A stretch of DNA of 64,000 nucleotides from CAIXPS01 sp034430115 (GTDB lineage: Bacteria > Chloroflexota > Anaerolineae > J036 > Brachytrichaceae): positions 1 to 64,000 of the forward strand of contig DAOUFG010000021.1 of assembly GCA_034430115.1 (NCBI GenBank), in the 5' to 3' direction. Position 1 is the first letter of the stretch. Each line of letters starts with the position of its first letter. Below are positions 15,899 through 23,784 of this stretch, one piece after another. Below the pieces are notes generated by a model that saw only the letters and a list, made by a program, of their open reading frames with translations, was not told where the DNA came from and searched no databases. Made by a program: the position numbers and the translations under genes.

Positions 15899-16357
15899 GT
15901 GAAAGATCAATCATTTGGCGTCATTCCAGTGCGATGGCAAAACAGCGAATATCAGTTTCTGTTGGTACAACATCATGCCGGGCATTGGGCCTTTCCGAAG
16001 GGCCATGCCGAAAACGGCGAAACGGACCTGCAAGCCGCACGCCGTGAATTAAAAGAAGAGACTGGTATCTCGAACGTCATCGTGCTGGAAGACGTCTCCT
16101 TGGCTGAGACGTATTATTTCAAGCGTGGCGAACAAACCGTCTCTAAAAAGGTGTGTTACTTCCTGGGCATCGTGAAAGAATACGCGGTGCGTATCCAGGC
16201 CGCCGAGATCAAAGCCTATAAATGGGTCAATGCCGGGGACGCGTTTAACCTGATTACCTTTAGCGAGAGCCGCCGGCTATTGACCGAAGCAAAACAATAT
16301 CTGGACGGACACAGCGACCGCGTCGAACAATTGACACGGCAGGCGCAAGCATCTTAA
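15899..16357 (+). CDS. Nudix hydrolase
   Basis: 152 residues from a GTG start. The Nudix box is complete: GHAENGETDLQAARRELKEE followed by TGI, matching the G-x5-E-x7-R-E-x2-E-E-x-G-U pattern. Nudix enzymes hydrolyse nucleoside diphosphates linked to another group. The size and the WAFPKGHAENGE segment resemble the Ap4A-hydrolase-like subgroup, a tentative assignment. It appears to be a single-gene unit with its own leaderless promoter, convergent with moeA. Confidence 0.9.
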   Translation: MKDQSFGVIPVRWQNSEYQFLLVQHHAGHWAFPKGHAENGETDLQAARRELKEETGISNVIVLEDVSLAETYYFKRGEQTVSKKVCYFLGIVKEYAVRIQAAEIKAYKWVNAGDAFNLITFSESRRLLTEAKQYLDGHSDRVEQLTRQAQAS

Positions 16358-16389
16358 GCTTGGCGCCCTATTCATCCACCGTCATCCGT

Positions 16390-17616
16390 TCAGTCAAACA
16401 GGCGCACGTCCACCTGGGCGCCGGCCGGCAACACGTCTACGCCAATCGGCGCACAAGCCAGCCCGCCGGCGCGCACCAACCCAAAGATCAGATTACTCTT
16501 GCTTGAAATCGGTTCGGCGACCAGCGCGCCCGGCTCGCCGCTCACGGCAACGGGGAACCAGTGCTCCAGGTTGGCAGGGGAATGCATCTCCGCGCTTAGC
16601 GTCGCACGCGCCATGTTCGCCCGGAGCGCACGCGCACCTTGCATCCGCCACAAAGTAGGGATCACGAACATGCTGGCCGTCACCAGGGCACTGATGGGGT
16701 TGCCCGGCAGGCCAAAGACGGGCTTGCCGTCGCACAAGGCAAATAACGTCGGCTTGCCGGGGCGGAAGGCGATGCCGTGCACCAAAATTCCCGGCTTGCC
16801 CATCATGTTCACCACGTCGGGGGTGAAGTCGCGCTCGCTGACAGAACTGCCCGCCATGAAGACGATCATATCCGCCTCACGCATCGCGCGCTGGGCAACC
16901 TCTTCAAACGCAGCACGCTTGTCGGGCAGGATGCCATAGTCCAACCCCTCGCCGCCATGCCGCGCGATCAGCGCCAGCAGCATCGGGGTATTGATATTGC
17001 GCACCTGCCCCGGCTGGGTGGCCTTACCGGCAGGCACCACCTCGTCACCGCTGGCAATCAGCGCGACGCGCGGGCGACGCGTCACCTCCATTTCGGTCAT
17101 GCCCAGAGAAAGCAACCCACCAACCTCTTGCTCACGCAAACGTGTGCCGGCGTGAATGACCACTTCGCCCGGCTGCACGTCTTCACCCTCGCGAATGATG
17201 TTATCGCCCGGCGCGACTTGCGACTGGGTCTGTATCTTGCCCAGGCCGGAGGAATCCAGGAAATGAACCTGCTCCATCATCACGACGGCGTCTGCGCCGG
17301 CGGGGATGTTGCCGCCGGTGTGAACCAGGGCTGCATCGCCCAGCTTCACGCGCAAATCAGTCAGTTCCCCCATCCGCACTTCGCCGACCACCCGCAGCAC
17401 GCCGGGGGTTGAGCCGGCCTTCACCGCGTAGCCATCCACCGTGCTGCGTTGGAACTCCGGCAATGGAATTGGCGACACCACATCGCGCGCCAGCACACGA
17501 TTGCGCGCTTCGGCGGTCGGAATGGTTTCGGTCGGCGGAGTAATGCGCGCAGCATCCAGCGCCGCGTTCAATTTGGCGAGTGCGTCAGCCGGGGATAAAA
17601 GGTCAAAGGTACGCAT
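16390..17616 (-). CDS. moeA: Molybdopterin molybdenumtransferase
   Basis: 408 residues, typical of MoeA, which inserts molybdate into adenylated molybdopterin. Recognised by the N-terminal LPEFQRSTVDGYAVKA segment, VHTGGNIPAGADAVVMMEQ, GDNIIREGEDVQPGEVVIHA, the molybdopterin-binding VALIASGDEV domain, VRNINTPML and FGLPGNPISALVTA. MoeA acts in the cytoplasm. It lies 26 bases downstream of the DUF433 gene on the same strand. No other molybdenum cofactor gene is in the window. It converges on the Nudix gene. Confidence 0.95.
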   Translation of the reverse strand: MRTFDLLSPADALAKLNAALDAARITPPTETIPTAEARNRVLARDVVSPIPLPEFQRSTVDGYAVKAGSTPGVLRVVGEVRMGELTDLRVKLGDAALVHTGGNIPAGADAVVMMEQVHFLDSSGLGKIQTQSQVAPGDNIIREGEDVQPGEVVIHAGTRLREQEVGGLLSLGMTEMEVTRRPRVALIASGDEVVPAGKATQPGQVRNINTPMLLALIARHGGEGLDYGILPDKRAAFEEVAQRAMREADMIVFMAGSSVSERDFTPDVVNMMGKPGILVHGIAFRPGKPTLFALCDGKPVFGLPGNPISALVTASMFVIPTLWRMQGARALRANMARATLSAEMHSPANLEHWFPVAVSGEPGALVAEPISSKSNLIFGLVRAGGLACAPIGVDVLPAGAQVDVRLFD

Positions 17617-17642
17617 GCTGTTATTTTAAGCGCTTGCATCTA

Positions 17643-17858
17643 TTAAAGCGAAGGATCATGATCTGCGGCATAGGCAAGGCACGCTCGAATGTCCTCTTCA
17701 GTAAGGTACGGGAAGTCTTCCAGGATTTGTTGCGGTGTCATCCCAGAGGCAAGATAGGAAAGCACATCGTAAACCGTGATCCGCATCCCCCGAATACACG
17801 GCTTACCACTGCGCTTACCTGGCTCCGCCGTAATAAGGTTCTGATAGTTCGGCTGCAT
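17643..17858 (-). CDS. DUF433 protein (antitoxin-like)
   Basis: 71 residues with the complete DUF433 pattern: GKPCIRGMRITVYDVLSYLASGMTPQQILEDFPYLTEEDI. DUF433 proteins are small winged-helix-like antitoxins normally followed by a PIN-like DUF5615 toxin gene. Here the next gene downstream is moeA and no toxin frame is present, so this is a solitary antitoxin or remnant. Several nested repeats begin 28 bases upstream. Confidence 0.82.
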   Translation of the reverse strand: MQPNYQNLITAEPGKRSGKPCIRGMRITVYDVLSYLASGMTPQQILEDFPYLTEEDIRACLAYAADHDPSL

Positions 17859-17885
17859 GTTTCCAGTATACGCAAGAACATGATG

Positions 17886-18077
17886 AGAAACCCGGTTGGC
17901 TCATGTCTAGAAAATGTGAAACCGCCTATGAATGCTGTCATTCCGAGGAGCGGAGCGACGAGGAATCTTAGCCTATCTCGGCCAGCGCTTCGTCATCGGC
18001 ATAGATTCCTCGCTCCGCTCAGAATGACTGCGTTTGCGGCACTTTCACGAAGTCCGGACATGAGCCACCGGGTTTCT
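17886..18077. repeat. Nested palindromic element, about 190 bp
   Basis: Outer arms AGAAACCCGGTTGGCTCATG (from 17886) and CATGAGCCACCGGGTTTCT (to 18077) match apart from one extra base. Inner arms GTCATTCCGAGGAGCGGAGC (from 17937) and GCTCCGCTCAGAATGAC (to 18028) enclose GAGGAATCT/AGATTCCTC. It has the form of a small non-autonomous mobile element. The inner part is the same family as 10615-10742 and the outer arms share AGAAACCCGG with 14285-14332 and 56660-56692. Confidence 0.75.
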
Positions 18078-18103
18078 GGCATGAGCAAATTCATTTGCAG
18101 CGG

Positions 18104-18715
18104 CTACGGTTGTTCCTCCCATGTTCCAGAGGTAAAGTGAGCATTAATGAGATCCGACACACCTGCCAGCAGCATGACAAGCCCCTGGACACGGTACGGA
18201 ATTACCATGTACATACCTTTTTCTTCTTTGACGATGTCCGCCGAAATCAGCGACTTCAAGTGGTGATAGACCTGCCCTGTGCTATTGAAGCCCAATGCCT
18301 CAATCAACTGATTGACGGTCATTGGTTTCCTCAAAAGCACCAGTAAGATAGATAGCCTTTGACTGTTCCCCACAGAAGCTAGGACTTTCTCGACCATGTG
18401 GTTGTCGTTCAGCGTCAGCAGATAGTCCGTTTGGACAGCCGAGACCCACATCGACTGCCGGGTGGAATCTTCGTCGCCAGAACAAAATGTACCGGCATAC
18501 GCGATGGCGCCGGTCTCCTGATGTTCTTCAGTGTAAGCAATCAACTGGTCCCGTAGATCGTTAAGCTGTTCGTGCCCTTCCGGGGTCAGCACCTCCTTGC
18601 CTTCCTTCGGCGTTTTCGTTTTAGCTCTGGGCAGATGGCCTGTGAGGACCGTTTTCCTGATCTGCCGCAATTCTTCTTTCAGACTGTCGATTTCAGCAGC
18701 TAAATCCCGTTCCAT
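18104..18715 (-). CDS. ArsR-like winged-helix transcriptional regulator
   Basis: 203 residues. The N-terminal 35 residues (AAEIDSLKEELRQIRKT) look like a coiled coil. The C-terminal half holds a winged helix: ASVGNSQRLSILLVLLRKP, TVNQLIEALGF, STGQVYHHLKSLISADIV, as in ArsR-type repressors. There is no clear metal-binding cysteine pair in the DNA-recognition helix, so the signal is unknown. AGGAGCGG before the ATG supports the start. The gene has its own promoter and operator (18740-18788), which suggests that it represses itself. It follows the nuo operon on the same strand after strong hairpins, so control of nuo is possible but not shown. Confidence 0.75.
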   Translation of the reverse strand: MERDLAAEIDSLKEELRQIRKTVLTGHLPRAKTKTPKEGKEVLTPEGHEQLNDLRDQLIAYTEEHQETGAIAYAGTFCSGDEDSTRQSMWVSAVQTDYLLTLNDNHMVEKVLASVGNSQRLSILLVLLRKPMTVNQLIEALGFNSTGQVYHHLKSLISADIVKEEKGMYMVIPYRVQGLVMLLAGVSDLINAHFTSGTWEEQP

Positions 18716-18739
18716 GATTCCGCTCCTATTTGTTTGTGT

Positions 18740-18755
18740 TTACGGAATTCCGTAA
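18740..18755. promoter_or_regulatory. Palindromic operator TTACGGAATTCCGTAA
   Basis: A perfect 16-base palindrome directly downstream of the regulator's -10 box and about where transcription would start, 25 bases before its ATG. A dimeric regulator bound here would block initiation. Confidence 0.65.
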
Positions 18756-18759
18756 TTAC

Positions 18760-18788
18760 ACATTACAGCTTTCACCGCTGGTTGTCAA
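18760..18788 (-). promoter_or_regulatory. Sigma-70-like promoter TTGACA-17-TAATGT
   Basis: On the minus strand, perfect -35 TTGACA (18788-18783), a 17-base spacer and -10 TAATGT (18765-18760). It drives the regulator at 18715. Confidence 0.65.
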
Positions 18789-18813
18789 TAGGGCGTGAAG
18801 AGAAAGAACGGCC

Positions 18814-18902
18814 CGGGCGAATCAATTCGCCCGCTAATAGAGCGAAGCCGCCCTTCGGCGGTTTCTGATGAGAATCGCTAGAAATCCGCGCAGGCGGATT
18901 TC
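18814..18902. terminator. Three tandem hairpins
   Basis: CGGGCGAAT-CA-ATTCGCCCG (18814-18833), GAAGCCGCC-CTTC-GGCGGTTTC with one G-T pair (18844-18865) and GAAATCCGC-GCAG-GCGGATTTC (18881-18902). They lie between nuoM and the regulator promoter and would act as a terminator array or RNA-processing sites. Confidence 0.65.
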
Positions 18903-18909
18903 GTTCTCC

Positions 18910-18936
18910 GGGCGTGAGAATGTAATTCTCACGCCC
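18910..18936. terminator. Strong hairpin just after nuoM
   Basis: GGGCGTGAGAAT (18910-18921), loop GTA, ATTCTCACGCCC (18925-18936): a perfect 12-base stem 12 bases after the nuoM stop. It marks the end of the complex I transcript. Confidence 0.75.
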
Positions 18937-18948
18937 ACTCACTCATGC

Positions 18949-20412
18949 TCACTTCATCGCCACACCCACCGTGGTGAGCAGGCTCGTCACGCTGGCGCTC
19001 ATTGCGTTGAAGAAGGGCAATGAGTACAGGCCGATCACCAGCACCAGGACAAGCAACGGCACCACCGTCAACACTTCGCGCGTGTTCACGTCCACCAGCT
19101 TGTCGTTGGCCGCGTCGCGGCTTTCGCCCAGGAAGATCTTCTGATAGAACGTGAGCAGATAAACCGCACTCAGGATCATCCCAAGCGCCGCAAAGCCGGC
19201 CCACAGCCAATTCACCTGGAACGCCCCTTGCAGAATCACAAACTCACCCACGAAGCCGTTCATCGCGGGCAAGCCCATGGAGCTGAGCACGAAGAGCAAC
19301 ATCAAGGTGCCATATAGCGGCATCTTGCCCCAGATGCCGCCAAAGCGCGACATCTCGCGCGTGTGGCGGCGCTCATAGAGATAGCCCACCATCAAGAACA
19401 GCCCGCCTGTGCTGATGCCGTGATTCACCATCTGCAAGATAGCACCCTGCAAGCCCAACGCGTTCAGGCTGAAGATGCCCAGCACGATATAGCCCATGTG
19501 GCTGACGGACGAATAAGCCACCAGGCGCTTGGCATCGGTTTGGGCAAAGGCCACAATCGCGCCATAGAGGATGCCGATCACGGCCAGGACGATCATCACC
19601 GGCGCAAACTGCTTGCTGGCTTCGGGGAAGAGCGCCAGGTTGAAGCGGATGAGCCCATACGCGCCCATCTTCAGCAACACCGCCGCCAGGATCACCGATC
19701 CCGGTGTGGGCGCTTCGGTATGCGCATCGGGCAGCCAGGAATGGAACGGAAACAGCGGCACCTTGATGGCAAACGCGATTGCAAAGGCCAGGAACAGCGG
19801 CAGGCTGGTCACCCATGCCCCATTCTGCGCGACCAGCGCCGGCAGGTCAAACGTCCCGCCGTTGATCCCCAGGTACAGGATCGCCAACAACATCAGCAGG
19901 CTGCCGGCCATCGTGTAGATGAAGAACTTCATGGTGGCATAGATGCGCCGTTCGCCGCCCCACACGCCGATCAAGAAATACATCGGCACCAGGGCAAATT
20001 CCCAGAAGACGTAGAACAGGAACATGTCCAGCGCGAGGAACACGCCCAGCGTGGCCGTCTCCATCAAGAGCATCAATGCGTAGTATTCCTTCAGCCGCTC
20101 ATGAATGGCCCCGGACGAGGCGAACATCGCGATCGGGAAAATCAGCGTGGTGAGCATCACCAGCCAGATGCTGATGCCATCCACCCCCACGTGATAGCTG
20201 ATGCCATACTGCGGGATCCAATTCAGCGGCCCTTCAACCCACTGATACCCCGCCTGCCCCAGATTGAAACCGAACAGCACCACCAGCGACAGGACAAACG
20301 TCGCCAGCGAAAATAGCAGCGCGCCGGTGCGCATCAACGCGGTGGCCGAGCGCGGCAATAAAGCGATCAGAAGCGCGCCAATCAGCGGAAGGAAAATGAT
20401 GAGTGATAGCAT
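18949..20412 (-). CDS. nuoM: NADH-quinone oxidoreductase subunit M
   Basis: 487 residues, an antiporter-like membrane subunit of complex I homologous to mitochondrial ND4. About fourteen hydrophobic segments are visible. The conserved lysine/histidine channel region is represented by FALVPMYFLIGVWGG (glutamate in the fifth helix neighbourhood), FAIAFAIKVPLFPFHSWLPDAHTEAPT and AYSSVSHMGYIVLG. It is the last nuo gene of this operon; normally nuoN follows, but here hairpins and an unrelated regulator follow. It starts 19 bases after the nuoL stop. Confidence 0.95.
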   Translation of the reverse strand: MLSLIIFLPLIGALLIALLPRSATALMRTGALLFSLATFVLSLVVLFGFNLGQAGYQWVEGPLNWIPQYGISYHVGVDGISIWLVMLTTLIFPIAMFASSGAIHERLKEYYALMLLMETATLGVFLALDMFLFYVFWEFALVPMYFLIGVWGGERRIYATMKFFIYTMAGSLLMLLAILYLGINGGTFDLPALVAQNGAWVTSLPLFLAFAIAFAIKVPLFPFHSWLPDAHTEAPTPGSVILAAVLLKMGAYGLIRFNLALFPEASKQFAPVMIVLAVIGILYGAIVAFAQTDAKRLVAYSSVSHMGYIVLGIFSLNALGLQGAILQMVNHGISTGGLFLMVGYLYERRHTREMSRFGGIWGKMPLYGTLMLLFVLSSMGLPAMNGFVGEFVILQGAFQVNWLWAGFAALGMILSAVYLLTFYQKIFLGESRDAANDKLVDVNTREVLTVVPLLVLVLVIGLYSLPFFNAMSASVTSLLTTVGVAMK

Positions 20413-20431
20413 GTTTCGCCAAACCTACCCT

Positions 20432-22342
20432 TCAATGAACCCCGGCGCTGATCAGGAAGTAGGCCACTACCGCCACAACGCCCAACAACATCATCAACCC
20501 ATACGAGCGGACCAGGCCCGTCTGCGCCTTGCGCAGCAGGCTGGACGAATCACGCACCAGCACGCCTACGCCATTCACCAAGCCGTCGATGGCGCCGATA
20601 TCCAGCACGCGCGCCAGGAAGGTACTGCCCGCGTAAAAGAGCTTCACGATCACGTTCTGATAGAACGCGTCGATATACCAGGCATGCTGCAAAAAGGTAT
20701 ACAGCCCGCCCATCTTCGCCAGCGGGTCGGCATCCTGAGCCGTGGCAAACGCCGTGCGATACAGCCCCCAGGCCGCCGCCAGCGCGGCAATGGCAAGCAG
20801 CGTGAACACCGTCGCCGTGCCGATGTTGAACGGCAGCGCGGCGGCCTCCCCCACTGACGACGCCAGCCAGTGTCCCAGCGACTCGACGCCCGGCAGGTTC
20901 AACGCGCCGCCAATCGTCGCGAATATCGCCAGCACGACCAGCGGAATCGTCATCAGCGCGCCGGACTCGACGGCGTGTTGCGCGTTTTGGCTGCGTGGCT
21001 GGCCGAAGAACACCATTACCAACTGGCGCCCGATGTAGAAGGCTGTGAATACTGCCGTCACCGCCAGCAACCCAAACACCAGCGGGTTACGCGCCAATGC
21101 AGCGGAAACGATCTCATCCTTGGACCAAAAGCCCGCAAACGGCGGCACGCCCGCCAGCGCAAGGCCGCCGATGACATACACGACAAACGTCAACGGCATC
21201 TTGCTGCGCAGGCCGCCCATATTGCGCATATCCTGCGGGTCCAGCGTGCTGCCATGCGCCGTGTGATTCAGGTGCTCCATACCGTGGATCACGCTGCCCG
21301 CCGCCAGGAAGAGCAGCGCCTTGAAGAAAGCGTGCGTCGCCAGGTGAAACACGCTCGACACATACGCACCCAGCCCGGCCGCCGCGACCATGAAGCCCAG
21401 TTGGCTGATGGTGGAATAGGCCAGCACCTTTTTGATGTCGAACTGTGTCAGCGCCACGCTGCCCGCCACGAACGCCGTGAGCGCCCCGACCACCGCCACC
21501 ACCGTTTGCGTGTCGGGCGCGGCGGCATATAGCACATGCGCGCGGGTCATCATGTAAATCCCCGCCGTGACCATCGTGGCGGCATGGATCAATGCCGAAA
21601 CGGGCGTCGGGCCGGCCATCGCGTCGGGCAGCCACACGAACAGCGGTATCTGCGCGCTTTTGCCCGTCGCGCCGATGAACAACAGGAGCGTAATCGCCAC
21701 GATCTCCGGCGCGTTGGTCGCGCTCATCGCCAGCACCTGGTTGAACACGTCGGCAAAGTTCAGGCTCTTGAACGTGAAGAAAATGAGCAAAATTGCCAGG
21801 ATGAAGCCCACATCGCCGATGCGGTTCACCACGAAGGCTTTGCGCCCGGCCTCGGCATTCTTGATGTTGCTAAACCAGAAGCCGATCAGGAGATAGGAGC
21901 ACAGCCCTACCAATTCCCAGCCGACGAACATCAAGAGGAAGTTATTGGACATCACCAGCACCAGCATGGAGGCGATGAACAGGTTCATGTAGACAAAGAA
22001 GCGCTGGAAGCGCGGGTCGCCGTGCATGTAGCCGATGCTATAGAGGTGGATCACCCCGCCCACGCCGGTGACGATCAGCATCATCGTCAGGCTCAGCGGG
22101 TCGATCAGGAAGCCAAACGGCACGCTGAGCGAATCGACCTGTATCCACGAGATGCCCAGGTCCACGTTCCCCAGCGTCCCGCCCGTGGTGGCAAACAGCC
22201 AGGCCGAGACCACGAAGGACGCGCCGACCGCGAGCGTGGCAATGCTGCCGATCAACTTCTCACTCATGTGCTTGCCCAAGAAGGCGTTGATCACAAGCCC
22301 CAGCAACGGAAACAGGATGGGAGAAATAATTAAAAGTTGCAT
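20432..22342 (-). CDS. nuoL: NADH-quinone oxidoreductase subunit L
   Basis: 636 residues, the ND5-like proton-pumping membrane subunit. Recognised by FVGWELVGLCSYLLIGFW, GATGKSAQIPLFVWLPDAMAGPTPVSALIHAATMVTAGIYM and AYSTISQLGFM, the classical ND5 sequence run with the helix-breaking proton channel residues. The long C-terminal helix region that spans NuoM and NuoN is present in length. Two bases separate it from nuoK. Membrane complex I, NADH to quinone electron transfer coupled to proton export. Confidence 0.96.
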   Translation of the reverse strand: MQLLIISPILFPLLGLVINAFLGKHMSEKLIGSIATLAVGASFVVSAWLFATTGGTLGNVDLGISWIQVDSLSVPFGFLIDPLSLTMMLIVTGVGGVIHLYSIGYMHGDPRFQRFFVYMNLFIASMLVLVMSNNFLLMFVGWELVGLCSYLLIGFWFSNIKNAEAGRKAFVVNRIGDVGFILAILLIFFTFKSLNFADVFNQVLAMSATNAPEIVAITLLLFIGATGKSAQIPLFVWLPDAMAGPTPVSALIHAATMVTAGIYMMTRAHVLYAAAPDTQTVVAVVGALTAFVAGSVALTQFDIKKVLAYSTISQLGFMVAAAGLGAYVSSVFHLATHAFFKALLFLAAGSVIHGMEHLNHTAHGSTLDPQDMRNMGGLRSKMPLTFVVYVIGGLALAGVPPFAGFWSKDEIVSAALARNPLVFGLLAVTAVFTAFYIGRQLVMVFFGQPRSQNAQHAVESGALMTIPLVVLAIFATIGGALNLPGVESLGHWLASSVGEAAALPFNIGTATVFTLLAIAALAAAWGLYRTAFATAQDADPLAKMGGLYTFLQHAWYIDAFYQNVIVKLFYAGSTFLARVLDIGAIDGLVNGVGVLVRDSSSLLRKAQTGLVRSYGLMMLLGVVAVVAYFLISAGVH

Positions 22343-22344
22343 GC

Positions 22345-22647
22345 TTAGCCCTTCAGTTGACTGAGATCATCCACATTGGTGCTCTTCTTGGTGCGGAAGA
22401 TGGTCACAATCAGCGCCAGGCCCACGGCCACTTCGGCAGCCGCCACCGCCATGACGAAGAAAACGAACATCTGCCCATCGAGCTGGCCCCACTGTTGGGC
22501 GAAGGCCACAAAAGCCAGGTTTGCCGAGTTCAGCATCAACTCGATGCACATGAAGATCATGATGGCATTACGGCGCAATAACACACCAATCACACCCATG
22601 GTAAATAAAACCGCCGACAGTAAAACGTAAGGTGCTACCGTGTTCAT
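22345..22647 (-). CDS. nuoK: NADH-quinone oxidoreductase subunit K
   Basis: 100 residues from the ATG at 22647. The ND4L-like subunit with three membrane helices; the conserved helix glutamates are in FMCIELMLNSANLAF and AAAEVAVGLAL. An upstream in-frame GTG at 22662 overlaps the GGAGGG Shine-Dalgarno site, so the ATG six bases after that site is chosen. Confidence 0.93.
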   Translation of the reverse strand: MNTVAPYVLLSAVLFTMGVIGVLLRRNAIMIFMCIELMLNSANLAFVAFAQQWGQLDGQMFVFFVMAVAAAEVAVGLALIVTIFRTKKSTNVDDLSQLKG

Positions 22648-22658
22648 AGTATTTCCCT

Positions 22659-22682
22659 CCACGAATCTTCAGCCATTCGTGG
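22659..22682. promoter_or_regulatory. Hairpin overlapping the nuoK ribosome-binding site
   Basis: CCACGAAT-CTTCAGCC-ATTCGTGG, a perfect 8-base stem between nuoJ and nuoK. Its edge covers part of the GGAGGG site (complement of 22655-22660), so it could tune nuoK translation or be a dispersed CGAAT-type repeat. Confidence 0.45.
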
Positions 22683-22700
22683 ACACATTATTCGTTGACT

Positions 22701-23204
22701 CTATTTATCTCTCGTCAACACCACAGCGCCGATCATGGCTACCAGTAACAGGATCGACGTGACCTCGAATGGCAGGAGATAGGGCCCAAAGAGCTGCAAG
22801 CCGATCTCCATTGGCCCGGCACTGAGTTGGCTGGAGGCCACCGGGGTCTGGCCCAGGCGAGTGAAGAACACATAGGCGGCCTGAACCAAGAGCACGAAGC
22901 CCAGCCCCATTGCGAGCGGGCGTTGCCACTTCAACTCCGGGCGCGTGTCCGTGTTTGTCACCCTCTCCGCGCCCAACAACATGATGACGAATATGAATAA
23001 GACCATGATCGCCCCGGCGTAGACGCTGATTTGAATGATCGCCAGGAAGGGGGCATTCAACATCAAGTACATCACCGCGACGGTAGCAAAGTTCAGGATC
23101 AAGAAAAGCGCAGCGTACACGGCATTGCGGCTGGAAATCAATCCGAAGGCCGCCGCAACGCTGACGATGGCGAGAATAATGAAGACCAATAATTCTGCTG
23201 ACAT
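22701..23204 (-). CDS. nuoJ: NADH-quinone oxidoreductase subunit J
   Basis: 167 residues, the ND6-like membrane subunit. Five hydrophobic segments; conserved run NAVYAALFLILNFATVAVMYL and IIQISVYAGAIMVLFIFVIMLLG, the helix-3 segment important for coupling. Starts 9 bases after the nuoI stop. Confidence 0.94.
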   Translation of the reverse strand: MSAELLVFIILAIVSVAAAFGLISSRNAVYAALFLILNFATVAVMYLMLNAPFLAIIQISVYAGAIMVLFIFVIMLLGAERVTNTDTRPELKWQRPLAMGLGFVLLVQAAYVFFTRLGQTPVASSQLSAGPMEIGLQLFGPYLLPFEVTSILLLVAMIGAVVLTRDK

Positions 23205-23213
23205 GCTGTTCCC

Positions 23214-23750
23214 CTATACGCTTGGGTCAATCGGCGGAAATGGCAGAATGGCACGCTCATATTTTCCGGCAGGCGTCGTCTGCGGCGTCGCTTGCATTCC
23301 CGCCGGCGGCTGCTCCAGTAGCTTCGCCTTATCGTAGATCATCCCTTCGCGCGTATAGCCGGTGGGGAATTCAATCGGCTCCAACACAATGGCATTGGTT
23401 GGGCAGGCATCTTCGCAATAGCCGCAGAAGATGCAGCGCAGCATGTTGATCTCATACGTCTTGGCATAGCGCTCGCCCGGTGAGAAGCGTTTCTCATTGC
23501 TGTTCTCGGCCGCTTCCACGTAGATCGCGTCCGCCGGGCAGGCCGCCGCGCACAACGCGCAGCCGATGCACTTCTCCAGCCCATCGTCATAACGCTTCAG
23601 ATGATGCCGCCCGCGAAAGCGTGCCGACATCGGGCGCTTCTGCTCAGGATATTGCAATGTAACGGGCTTGCGGAATAAATTCTGCAGCACCGTGCCAAAG
23701 CCGACCGGGATCTTCCAGATCCGCGAAAAGATGTCGCCTAGTGATGACAT
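23214..23750 (-). CDS. nuoI: NADH-quinone oxidoreductase subunit I
   Basis: 178 residues. Carries the two tetranuclear iron-sulfur clusters that pass electrons towards NuoB: CIGCALCAAACPADAIY and CIFCGYCEDACPTNAIV, each a full CxxCxxCxxxCP motif. The N-terminal PVTLQYPEQKRPMSARFRGR is the usual leader of the family. A peripheral arm subunit lying on the membrane. In the nuo operon between nuoH and nuoJ. Confidence 0.96.
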   Translation of the reverse strand: MSSLGDIFSRIWKIPVGFGTVLQNLFRKPVTLQYPEQKRPMSARFRGRHHLKRYDDGLEKCIGCALCAAACPADAIYVEAAENSNEKRFSPGERYAKTYEINMLRCIFCGYCEDACPTNAIVLEPIEFPTGYTREGMIYDKAKLLEQPPAGMQATPQTTPAGKYERAILPFPPIDPSV

Positions 23751-23784
23751 TTCAATCCAACCCTCATTCCGCGCCAGGCGCGAT

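Noticed and set aside
19363..20316. 317-codon open frame opposite nuoM
   Set aside because: It is the antisense shadow of GC-rich nuoM, rich in His, Gln, Arg and Asp, with no ribosome site or family pattern.
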